Source: Sindora glabra (lineage: Eukaryota; Streptophyta; Magnoliopsida; Fabales; Fabaceae). Taken from it: 64,000 bases of DNA. Shown piece by piece: positions 21,955 to 33,400 of this stretch. Location: positions 108,421,732-108,485,731 of the forward strand of contig CM035227.1 of NCBI GenBank assembly GCA_020226215.1, written 5' to 3'. Under the pieces are notes generated by a model. That model had not been told where the DNA came from, made no database searches, and saw only the letters and a list, made by a program, of their open reading frames with translations. Each line of letters starts with the position of its first letter. Within the stretch, counting starts at the first letter, position 1. The translations under genes were made by a program, and so were the position numbers.

Positions 21955-22371
21955 TCAAAAGCCATAAATAACAGGTTGGCGGTGGTTTTCTTCGGATGCA
22001 CCAATAGAAGACGGTGCTGCTATGTGACTCTTAGCCACGAAAGAGATCAAAGCCTCTTCGATATTTGCAGGTACATGTCCCCCAATTATAAAAAATATAT
22101 AGTCTAAGAAAACGCTATCGCAGGGCAATGTAATGGGTCCATTCGGAGACAGTCCGAACTCCTCCTCGGACAATTTGAGCAGTTCCTTGAAGACATTGTT
22201 GCTGATTAACCTCAGAGGCACCTCGAATCGCTTTTTATCCATGCTGTAAACAACGAAGTGACCCTTACTTGTAGGCGCACAATGCTTGTATGTGATTCTC
22301 TTACGCTTACCTACTGCTGTTTTCTGCCACTTGTTTTTCATTTCGAATAGCCTCTTTGCGCTGATGATCAT
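21955..22371 (-). CDS. SAUR: SAUR family auxin-responsive protein (138 aa)
   Basis: Intronless SAUR gene. The leader MIISAKRLFEMKNKWQKTA is followed by GKRKRITY. The SAUR domain at about residues 36-105 has GHFVVYSMDKKRFEVPLRLI, then FKELLKLSEEEFGLSPNGPI and TLPCDSVFLDYI. The protein ends VIYGF. It matches SAUR61-68-type proteins in length and motif order, and the gene at 15963-16412 is its close paralogue, sharing the GHFVVYSMD.KRF.VPL core. The expected role is inhibition of PP2C.D phosphatases at the plasma membrane and promotion of cell elongation. A clear TATA box lies about 110 bp upstream and a G-box about 180 bp upstream. The single start codon at 22371 gives the expected clade N-terminus. 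Confidence 0.94.
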   Translation of the reverse strand: MIISAKRLFEMKNKWQKTAVGKRKRITYKHCAPTSKGHFVVYSMDKKRFEVPLRLISNNVFKELLKLSEEEFGLSPNGPITLPCDSVFLDYIFFIIGGHVPANIEEALISFVAKSHIAAPSSIGASEENHRQPVIYGF

Positions 22372-22475
22372 TGCTGATTGACTTCAAGAAAGGGAAGATG
22401 TTAGATCTCTAGAGAAATATGCAGCTGAAAACTTCAATATTGAGGCTTGCACCGAATCTGAACGCTGGTTTTCAG

Positions 22476-22486
22476 ATATATATAAT
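22476..22486 (-). promoter_or_regulatory. TATA box of the second SAUR
   Basis: ATTATATATAT on the minus strand, 105-115 bp upstream of the ATG. This would leave a 5' leader of roughly 75-80 nt. Confidence 0.6.
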
Positions 22487-22549
22487 GAAGAAATCAGACA
22501 GCAATATGTAGTGTCGTAGGCAACGTGCTGGGGTGATGCAGTGCATGGC

Positions 22550-22555
22550 CACGTG
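22550..22555. promoter_or_regulatory. G-box CACGTG upstream of the second SAUR
   Basis: GCCACGTGAGACG, about 179 bp upstream of the ATG. The core plus GAG matches the corresponding site of the other SAUR, in a similar position. Confidence 0.5.
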
Positions 22556-22810
22556 AGACGAGATCAGCCAAAGCCATTGAATGGAGGTCGGTTTGTGGTT
22601 CTGTGGGTATCAGGTTCTCCATGACAAGTCATAATTAACCTAATGGAAAAGAATATACAAGAAAATTTCGCGGTATAGAATAGAATGCAAGTGTCTCCAT
22701 AAATCCATGATGTTGAACATACATACATACCTCAGCAATAATAGTGAACACTTGTAAAGTTTGAAGCAGTGAAGCACCGCTAACCACAGCTGCTTCAATC
22801 AATATATATG

Positions 22811-22977
22811 ATAAGGGTTATGCTAGAAAGAACTCGTATTTTACTATTAATTTTTTTTTAATTTTAAAATAAGTAAATTAAAATTAAAAATATAAATTTT
22901 AATATATTTATTAAATATAATTTAATAATAAAAATATTCAATCTTTCAGAAAATGAATTTTTTCATAATACTATTTT
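22811..22977. mobile_element. MITE family B, copy 2 (diverged)
   Basis: The interior TAAATTAAAATTAAAAATAT, then AAATTTTAATATATTTATTA and AATTTAATAATAAAAATATT, closely follows the interior of the element at 14371-14540. The ends (GGGTTATGCTAG, and TAGTATTATGAA in reverse) are decayed. No target duplication is visible. Confidence 0.5.
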
Positions 22978-24007
22978 ATGTAAGTGATTCAAAAAGTTTC
23001 AGCGCCTGTGTCATCATCTTTTATGCTAACAAAATAACAGAATGAATATTAAATAATCAAATTTTGTTTTGGCAATGATATTACGAGAGTTTAAAACCAT
23101 AACTTTATGCAAGCTTTTCCAACCTATCTTCTTATTTCTTATTGAAATTAGGGTTCGATTGGTGGTTCATATAAAGCCACGTGATATAAAATAAGTTTTG
23201 TAATAAAGTCTATCTTGCATTTGGCACATATAAATAGAAGTATAATTAATCTTATACAATCCCCTTCTTTTATGTATAATAAATTGTCCTGTACCATTCA
23301 AGGGAAGGACAAGTTGATAAATAAAGTTTATTTTAAAAAATATAATACTAAACAAAATGATATTTTTCAAATTTCTCCGTACTCATTATCACCTCCTACT
23401 GCTATCATTGCTTTTACTACTATCAATACAATAGCTACCACGTGGCACTAGACACCTTTACCAATGACTACATCTATTGCTTGCCAATATAATGATGGTC
23501 ACTGTTGGCATTGGCACCAATATAACCGGGTGCATGATATATAATAGCATTTTCAACCTCATGATCTTATTGTTAATAATTATTTGTAACACTATTATTT
23601 TGATATGCTTTCCATGTTATCCTTATAAATCTGGAATGCATGGGAATGTGACAAAATACAAGTCATTAAATGAGTAAAGTTATTGAATGGTTCACTCATC
23701 TAATGATTTGAATTTAATTACATTTTCATAGGTTCCTATGAGTTTCAAACCTATGGGTGTAATATAAAATTTTTCTTATTTTGATTATTACCGTCATTAT
23801 ATTAGTGCTAGCTAATTCTACTATATACAACCTTAACTCCATTTCATGACTATTGCCTTACACATTATTACTTCCTTTTCATTATTGTCATTATCCATTG
23901 CTATCATATATCATTAACACTTTTTTTCATAGCTAGGATCACAGTATATGAATAATTTTATTTAAATTAAAATTTTAATATTATAATTTGTCTTCTATTA
24001 TGACATA

Positions 24008-24009
<2 letters not shown>

Positions 24010-24045
<36 letters not shown>
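24010..24045. repeat. TA microsatellite
   Basis: About 16-17 uninterrupted TA units. Shorter TA arrays of the same kind occur at 24236-24257, 43930-43948 and 57080-57105. Confidence 0.95.
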
Positions 24046-27000
24046 AAGAGAAAAATTCATAAAAAAAAAATCTATTCAAACTTGAGGTAGTTGAACTTTA
24101 CCTCTTCCAATTAAAAACTTGAAATTAGAACTTTAAATTGTACAAAACTTTAAATTAACATCCATCATTTACTTAATTAAATTATTCTATTAAACAATAT
24201 CATTTTTATGAGCTTTTAAACATGAATTATAGTATTATATATATATATATATATATTTAAATATTATGCCATTTTTTACACATAATATCCATATTACATA
24301 ATAGACATTAATTAAATTAATTATGTTGAATTTTAATTAAATACATCAAAACAAGTTCAAAATTGTATGAAAAAATGATGTGATAAGCAAATATAATAGT
24401 ATTGTGATTCTTACTTAAAATTTCTTATAGTTGAATGAAAGTGTCATGGTCTACCTAAAACGTAACTAGCATTAAATTTATCTTTTGGTTTCTACTAGCC
24501 TCATCTGAACCTAAAACTTGGTGTCATTAAATGGATGCTAATATTGTAAAACTTATTTTATAAACATTATCAAAAAATATATAGAATTATTATTTACACT
24601 GCATCATAACTAATTATGTCCTACAAGGTCCAAGAGTACCTTTATTTATATATTTCTCTTAAACAAATTACTAAAACCCTTCACAAAGTATGTCTTAAAG
24701 CATTTATTGTTGTAGTATTGGTGGAGAAGTAACTTTTGTTATGATATTTAGAAAAAAATTTAAAAAATTGAGTCCAAGATTCAATAAGTAAACAATTTTA
24801 TTAACAAAAGAAGTTAAAGGCATCTATAGTACCTTTTTTGCCTAGATCGCTTCTCATGTAAGCTAAATTTATACACAATAAAATAGACATTAGTAAAAAT
24901 TATTAACCATATAAAATAAATATAAAAAAGTAATTAAATCTTTTTAGGCATTTTAATTAACTTTATCCTCTCATAAAATCATCTTTATCCTTCCAAGATT
25001 TACTTTATCTTCTCGCAGATGGTTTCTTGAATTTGGTACTACTCATATTGCGTATCATTTCATCACCTTTTTTTACATTCATAACATAAACTTGTTCTAT
25101 TTATGGATTTTATCATTAGATTCTCTTATCATTATATTTGCACGTTCACAACATAAATATGTTATCCATCTGTGACTACCATACCTTAACTACATGTGAT
25201 TGCCATAGTACTTACAAACTTAATACAAAAATATCACATTTTTATATTATTACCATAACATTTATAAGCTCATTATATCATTACCATATCCATATGCACT
25301 TATTGTAATATCCATAAGCTAAATATATAAATACACATCCATAAATGATTACAATACTTTAAGATTCCATAAAATAAAGAAAATTGAGTAACACAATGTT
25401 ATAAACAATTATATACTTGCTTATGAGAGTGCAAAGACTAACTCTAGCCTTTATAATCAAGTAAATACTTGTTTTTATGCAATCCAAGAGTAATTATGAA
25501 TGTTATACTTGAATATATATTTGATTATGTATAAAAAAAGGAGTATCATTTTTAGGAACTCTAGTATATGCTTCATTATGGGAAATTTTGGAGCAATTTT
25601 GGATGTCATACTTACTTATATACTTGAGTATTAGCTTTAATTTTGCAAAAATTATGTGAATTCTTTGTTCATATGGTCATTCTTCACCAATTAGCTTATA
25701 TACATAACCTGTAACCTAAAATTGCTCAATAATTAAGCACTCTTACACATATATAAACTACTATCTACCAATAACTTACATTTTATCTAGCAATTACACG
25801 TCAATCATCTAAATTCCAATATTTAACACACCATAGCCCCTTCAAATGCAAATTCATAGAAAATAATTTAGTTTAAGTAAATTGTATACTTATAAAGATA
25901 TGGAAGAGATGAAAGAAAGTTGGAAAAGTGTTTGACTTGCTCTAAACAATACCAAATCAAGGAAAATCAAAATTAATATCCTAAAATTTCTAAATTCCTT
26001 CTTTTAAGCAAGAATTTAAGAAACCACTAATCCAAAGCTTTGTATTAAAAGGAAATACCTTATTTGAAGAATGGTTGATGATTACTTACAATTAATAACT
26101 TGATTCTTATTGAAATGCTAAGAAAAAAAATAAGTTAATTTTAAGGGAAGGAAGAGTTGAACAAAGAGTGAGAAAAATGGATTGAGAATAACCTTGTGTA
26201 GAATTATAAAGAATCAAGAGCGTTTTAATGATTTTGGAGTGACTTAAGGGTAATTTAAGAAAAATGGTTTCTAAGCCTTTTCCATACATACTTACTTAAT
26301 TTTAACTTCACAGAAACTTCTAATTAATTCGATCTCTATTATATTTACCATAAAATTTTATTACTCTCAAATAAATTCTCGCCCTAAACATAATTATAAT
26401 AGTTAAATGAATATTCTCATGCCTAAAATTATTTTTAAATATTAATTTTTTAAGAGGTGCAACAACTAGACATAATTAAATTGATAATCAATTTGTGTTG
26501 AATCCAAAATTTTGTAAAATTTAAACTTTGATGTTTTTAAAGATATAGGAGTAAAATTTAATTATCTCAAAGTTTAAGAACTTTTTTTTTATTTCTTATA
26601 TTCTCTCTAACTTAGTTTGTCAAAATGAATTTAGGCCAAGGCCAAAAAAATTTGGGCCCATAAACTTATTAATTTAATCCACTTTTTTTTTTGGGAGGAA
26701 ATCACTTGTTGTGTATATAAAAAGAAAAAAGGGTCAATTCCCACGCCTTTAATATTTTTATAAAGTGTATTTAGATGGTACTAGTGTGCAAAATGAAAAC
26801 ACACGGTGCTATAAAATATGTAGGTAATAATTAGAGTTTTTTTTTTCACTTAACAAATGTACTATTAATTGTTTTCTTTATTTTTTTTCCCATATCTCCT
26901 AAATTCAAAAAATTAATATTTTTAAAATTTTATTTCATTTTCCAATAATTTCTTTACAAAATTCTTATGAACAAAGCTAAAAATTTTCATTCAAAATGAA

Positions 27001-28439
27001 GCATAATATGTGATTACATATTCAATATATTATTATCAATTTTTTTCAATTCTACAAAAATGAATAAGATGTTAGAAAATTTGTAGATTTATTCGATGAA
27101 CAAGATAATCATTATAATTTATTTACAATGAAAGTTATATGAAACTTACAAACTTTAAAGAACACAAAAAATTATCATTTAATTTTAACTATTTTTATAA
27201 CTATTCTTCTAATTCATCTATAAATCTAAAAAAAAAAAGAAGAATAAGTATAAATTGTTAAATTGTATGAGAGTTGATTTTTTTTTTTGTTAAGGAAGTG
27301 GGTACATTTTTTTTTGAATTATTGAAGTGGTTTCTAATTAGGATATTATTTCATGTAATTTGATAGCAATTAATTAATACTTGTCTATTTTTTTATTAGC
27401 TAATCACTATGAATATGTTACATTCCAATAGTAACTTATACACAAAAAAAACCTTCCTTTGAAAAAGGATGTGAGTAAAAAAGTGAGGATAAAAAGATGG
27501 GAATAACATCATCAATATTGTATTAATTTAAGTAAGTTCAAAATTCTAATTACAATTTAAAGAAATTTGTAGCATAATTTTGAAAATTAGATTTAGACTA
27601 ATGAATTAGTTAATACATATCTGATTTAGACTTTTTGATCAAATACGTGTAAATAAGTGAGAGTTGATAAAAATTAATACAAACCAGTCAAAATTAATAG
27701 ATCAACTCCATGTTTTTAATCGAAAAAAATATAATTTTATAATAATTAATGCATAATACTTTTACAACTTCACAGCAATTGAATTTATATTTTTTAATTA
27801 ATTATTAATATAAATTAATAAAAAATTAGGTAAAATTTTGTATGCATTTGTTATGAAACTCAAGCTCCTAACAAATTTAAATATAATTATTAATTAATTG
27901 CTTAATTAGTATTGATATCAAATAAGTTATGTAATTGAGCCAATACCAAGCAATCTAGTTTATTTTTTAAATTTTCTATTGTTAAAGCATTCTATTTTTT
28001 TTAAATTTGTTCTTTTTCTTTTTCACACAAAATTCATACTCATGTTGATAATGTATGATTTTTTATATAAAGGTATACAAGGATATTTGATGGTGCATGA
28101 TATATGATTGTTTTTACAATAATTGATTTTTTATGATAATCATTTTTTATCAATATTAATTGTGTAATTGATTAATAATTATATTTAAATTTATTAAATT
28201 ATGATTATTAGTGCAGAATTGGAAGAATAATACCAATGTAAAATTATAATTTAAAATTTCACAATATATTTATAGAAGTTCATCAAAAAAAATTCCCAAA
28301 AAGTATTATATTACTTATATTTTATTATATATATTACCAATGTGTATATATGTTTTATATTCTTGAAATTCAAATCGATTAAACCAAATATTGAATTATC
28401 GATCTACAAAATCAATACTCTAATGGATACCAAAGCAAA

Positions 28440-28520
28440 CTAGAGTACCAGAAGACAGCGAGCCCATCCTAACTCCTAAGGGACTACGGCCCAAAATTTA
28501 TGGGTCGTCCAGTACTCTAG
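28440..28520. repeat. Inverted repeat, 17-bp arms
   Basis: The left arm CTAGAGTACCAGAAGAC (28440-28456) pairs with the right arm at 28504-28520 (CTAGAGTACTGGACGAC in reverse) at 14 of 17 positions. It lies in a GC-richer patch (28.42-28.62 kb) and may be a foldback remnant. Confidence 0.6.
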
Positions 28521-30133
28521 CTCTGGTCCATTGTTCATACTCAAGTCAAGGCCTCAGTATCTGACCAAAAGTGGCCGAAAACATTCAGGGTCTGGATAAT
28601 ATGAAAAAAATTCTAGGATAAAATAGAAAAAAATTATATGATTATTTTATGATTATATCCGTTATGATCTGAGATGTAAGGGGCATTCCATTGTTTGATA
28701 TAGCAAATATTTTAAGAATGAAATAAAGAAAAGTTATCAACAATAATAGCACCCTTATAACAAAATATAATAAAATATTTATGTAAAAATAACAAAAAAT
28801 GCAACATCCCAATCATTTATATAATATTTTTTTTCTCACTGATTTATCTTATCTCCTATATTTCACTTATAATGTTATTTGAATATTTTATTAAATATAT
28901 GATATAATAAATGAAAACAAATTGTCATATTTTAAATTCTAAAATTATAATTATAATTAATAAAAAATTTCTATAGTTATTTTATATTAATTAAAATTTT
29001 ATAAATAATATAAAATATCTTGTTTTAAGTTTTATTATTAAAATAATAATTAATTAATAAAATATATTTAAAAAGTTGAAATATAAATATTATTTTATTA
29101 TTTATTAATATAACAATAATGTTGAAATATATGAAACATATAAAATCTTGAATGTAAAATATATCATTTCATGAATAATAGAGTCACTCGTTTCATATTT
29201 TTACTATATAATAGAGATTTTATGAATGAAGTGATTATTCTCTAAAGAATAAACATTCTTGTGGTATAACATCTATCAATTAAGAAATTATTTATCAATT
29301 TTTATTCTCATTTTCATTTTTTTTCCCACAATATAAAGTGTCAGAGTTTGAGAAACAAACCTACATTACAGCAAACTAACCACATACCAACCTGCAATAA
29401 ACTTAAAACCACGAGAAAAAACAATGAGCTAGGACTAAAATAAACCAGGCAAAAGTTGTGTTTCATTTTCGTTTCATTTTAAAGTACTGGAAGCATCATT
29501 AGATGCAGTCAGCATCACCTCTAAGTGACCTTTCGATTAGATACATGTAATACAACCAAGAAGCTGTAAATTGTGGTTGAAGAGAGAAGTCAAGTACGTT
29601 TGAAAAATTTTCATTTAATTTTGCACCTCATCTAATTTATAAATATATTATAATTATTATTATTATTATTTTAATATTTTAAATGCCTAAATTATTAGCA
29701 ACTTAAATTATGAATTTTATATGATATTTATATCCAATTTAAATTGGCTAATATAGATTCTATGATAAATAATTATTTAATTAACTGATTATATTAAGAG
29801 ATTCTCTACTTTTAAAATTTTTTTGAGCTTCTTTTTTTTTTTCGTTTAAAGTGTAAAAAGAAATTTCTTTTAAAGAGTGAGATTTTGATAGAGGAAGTAA
29901 AATTTATCACTATTTTTTGGTGTTCTTACAATTTTTCAGTAGGTGATCAATGACATTTGACTGAAAATCCAAGTAGGGAAGATTTGGAGATCAATTGAAT
30001 AAAGATAATGAATGATATTTGAATGTCTTTTATTCAATCTTTAATTTTTCTTTTATTTGCTTTGTGAGTTTCATCCTTTCCTATTAAATAAATTATGTTG
30101 TGATATTGGGAATCTAGATAGTTTTATTTAGCA

Positions 30134-30484
30134 TCATCTCTTCTCTCGTTTATCATATTTATATTTTTTTAATGTTTTAATACATAAAAATATAAATCGA
30201 GAAATGGTCCAATACATATAAACATAAATCCATAATTTAAAAACATGTAATACAACAAAGATGGTGTAATTGTGGCTGACGAGAGGAGTCAAGTATGCTA
30301 TGTGCAAGTATATTATGAGGCCTGGGGTGAGGTGGCGAGCCTGGCTACCCACACTTAAGCTGGATTTCCCCTTCAATTTAGGCCTCTCAATGAGGATTAT
30401 CCTCTTCCCCCTCGTAGCCTCCTGCCAATATAATTTAGTGCCAATTTGAAAGTCATCTTCATCGGAAAATCCAGGGGCAGCCAT
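30134..30484 (-). CDS. Possible small divergent ORF, unknown product
   Basis: A minus-strand frame starting MAAPGFSDEDDFQIGTKLYW continues into basic text (RGKRIILIERPKLKGKSS), then becomes hydrophobic and low-complexity. Its ATG overlaps that of the alanyl-tRNA synthetase on the other strand, the two sharing the palindrome CCATGG. Only the first 50 or so codons (30330-30484) look coding-like. The rest may be intron or untranslated sequence. I recognise no domain. Alternatively this is simply the antisense of the synthetase 5' leader. Confidence 0.25.
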   Translation of the reverse strand: MAAPGFSDEDDFQIGTKLYWQEATRGKRIILIERPKLKGKSSLSVGSQARHLTPGLIIYLHIAYLTPLVSHNYTIFVVLHVFKLWIYVYMYWTISRFIFLCIKTLKKYKYDKREKR

Positions 30485-33400
30485 GGAAACCTCCACCATT
30501 CTGCATCATCTTCCTAGTTGCCACTTCCGGAAAGGACTCTTCCCACTTCATCTTTCTACCTTATTCCCAAAATCAACATGTTTTACCCGCCAAAATCGCA
30601 ATTTTGCGTTTTCAACTGGTAATTTCTTCACTAAAATGTATTTACTTCCGGATTTAAAGTCTTGATGATATCTCTGGACATAAACTTTTCGGGAAATGTT
30701 CTGGTTACTAAGTGTTAAACCCACTTAATTGTCTGGTGTTTAATGCTTATTTAAAACGTATTTCTTGCGTGGTGTTTCTCCATCGATTATTTCAATGCCG
30801 AAATGGTTCGGGGCTGATGAAGCTGTGATATTGATGGAAATCCTTTTTGATTGGTTCCCAGAGGACTTCAAAATTTCATGATACTACTTAGCAATAAATT
30901 TCTAGTTTCTAAGTTCACTCCATTAAGCTTCCCTTTTTTATAGATAATAGAAACCGTAGCTCAATTAAGTTTCTGGTTGTACTACTAAAATAGAGTTCAA
31001 TGCTGTTATGCATTGGCTTAGTTTGCAGCAAACCATATAGCTCTCGGAAGGGTGGATACTAAATTAATGAATCTGTAGTGTTTGTGGTTTCTGGGGTTCT
31101 CTGCTTTCCTTCGCTAGGTTTTCTCTTTTTAAAATTTTATAATGTCAAGTTCTGTTATCCTATGTGTGCTTCTTTAGCAGATGTAGTACCCTGATGTTAA
31201 TTTTTTTTTGGAACCAATCAGGCTTTGCAACAGGAACTACATCCTTTCTCTCTTCCGGCATATTATTGTGTGGAAGTCAAACACTCAAAGAACAATGTGG
31301 TTTTCAGTTTCGCACAAGGAGCGCATCAGGTTGCTATAATTAGTCATCTAAATAACCTCAGTAGCTTGTTTCCTGTCTTTATCTTCCATGTTAAAAAATA
31401 TAGTATTTACCACGTGACTTTTCAGCTTCATCACAACCCCTAACTGAGGAAATGATTGGGAGTAAACAGATGGATAACCCAGTGAGTGGGGATTCCATAC
31501 GCCATAGATTTCTTACATTTTATGCTTCCCGTGGTCACAAGATTCTTCCTAGTGCTTCTCTGGTGCCAGATGACCCCACAGTTTTATTAACAATAGCAGG
31601 CATGCTTCAATTCAAGCCTATATTCCTGGGGAAGGTATAGCATTTCATTCTGCATTAGTGCAGTAAATTTCATTTATGTCTCCATTGAAATTTTACAAGG
31701 ACTTAGGGCTAATAGTCTATGTATTAATTTATAATGTTCAGGTTCCAAGACAAGTACCTTGTGCAACAACTGCACAAAGGTGCATACGTACCAATGATGT
31801 GGAGAATGTTGGCCGAACAGCTCGACATCATACATTTTTCGAGATGCTTGGAAACTTCAGCTTTGGTGATTACTTTAAAAAAGATGCAATTAAATGGGCA
31901 TGGGAGCTTTCAACAGTAGAGTAAGCATAAATGGCCATATCCTAATGTGGATGAATATATCCTTTGTCTTTTATGCTTTAATCATTCTGTAAAAATGGTG
32001 ATAGAATTAAAGTTTTATTGCAATTCTTGAAAAATTTTATACTGAGAATACTTCCTCTAAGTCTTCAGCATGCTGACCTACAGCGCTCTTTTGAACATTC
32101 ACCATTACTAGGAGTGGGTGAGCAACACAAACAGTTTGAAAATGCTGTATATTTTGTTGCTTAAAAGGACACGTTGGCCTATTGGATAATTGGTGTGCAG
32201 TTACTTGCATTACCTTGTATGCTAATGCATAGTATTTTTGTTTTGCATATCTTACTTTTAAATTAGAAGCAAGCAGGGAATTTCAAAGTTTACCAAGAAC
32301 ATCTGCATGTCTTGAAATTCATATTTGATCACACTATAGAAAGCAGTATTTTCATGTTGTGCACCAGATTGTGTTCTGGATTAATTGTAAAGCATTGTTT
32401 GTTCCTTATGTCCAACCAAAAATGAATGTATGGATAAGGTTTACCATTTTTAGATCCTCAACTTTGGAGGTTAAAAAGGTTTACAATGTCCTCCATTTAC
32501 TTATAGGTTTAGTTTGCCAGCAGATAGATTGTGGGTTAGCATTTATGAAGATGATGATGAGGCTTTCAAGATATGGTCTAAGGAGGTTAGGCAATTGGAA
32601 TTATCTCAAGCTTGATGTGCTTAGTTTCATGATACTTCCTTTCAATTGTATTCCAGTGTCTAGTTATAACTGGGCCTAATCAGAATGATATGTTAATTTG
32701 ATGACCTTGGTTTCTGTTCAGGTGGGTGTTCCAGTTGAGCGTATAAAGAGGATGGGTGAGGAGGACAACTTCTGGACCAGTGGAGTAACTGGTCCCTGTG
32801 GCCCTTGCTCTGAACTTTATTATGATTTTTATCCTGAAAAAGGATATTCAAATGCTGTAAGTATGAAGTGGTCTGAGAGGTGCAAAATTACTTCATGACA
32901 GAGTCTTATTATGTTATTACATTTCTTGGGGGTGGGGTGTGAAATCAGGATCTTGGTGATGACACAAGGTTTATAGAGTTCTACAATCTTGTTTTCATGC
33001 AATACAACAGAAAAGATGATGGTACTCTTGAACCTCTGAAGCAGAAGAACATAGATACAGGGCTTGGCCTGGAGCGCATGGCCCAAATCCTTCAAAAGGT
33101 ATTATTTGACTGGAAATTTTGTGAAAGTAACACACCAAGAGCTTTAGAAGTACCTTAACATATGCTTTTATTTTCTTCAGGTTCCTAACAACTACGAAAC
33201 TGATTTGATCTACCCCATCATAGAGAGGGCCTCTGAACTGGCAAATGTTTCATATGCCATGGCTGATGATCAGACAAAAATCAATCTCAAAGTAAGCATA
33301 TCATGGGCCAACCTTTTCTAAAAGCCAAGGAGTTTGTTTCAATTTCAACTTATAGTTTTCTCTGTTACTAATGCAAGTGTGCACTCTTTTTCCTATTTTA

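Larger units (their letters stand above)
22600..30133. other. Large gene-free AT-rich interval
   Basis: No gene recognised. Holds a family B MITE relative (22811-22977), TA microsatellites at 24010-24045 and 24236-24257, an inverted repeat at 28440-28520, and a segment (29540-29597) that recurs near 30243. The 24.4-27.0 kb part has the look of old retroelement LTR sequence (for example TGTGTATATAAAAAGAAAAA near 26710), but no borders or coding motifs could be found. Confidence 0.45.

Noticed and set aside
24400..27000. Possible large solo LTR of a gypsy-type element
   Set aside because: Composition and a TATATAAAAAG near 26710 were suggestive, but no TG...CA ends, target duplication, primer site or coding motif could be found.
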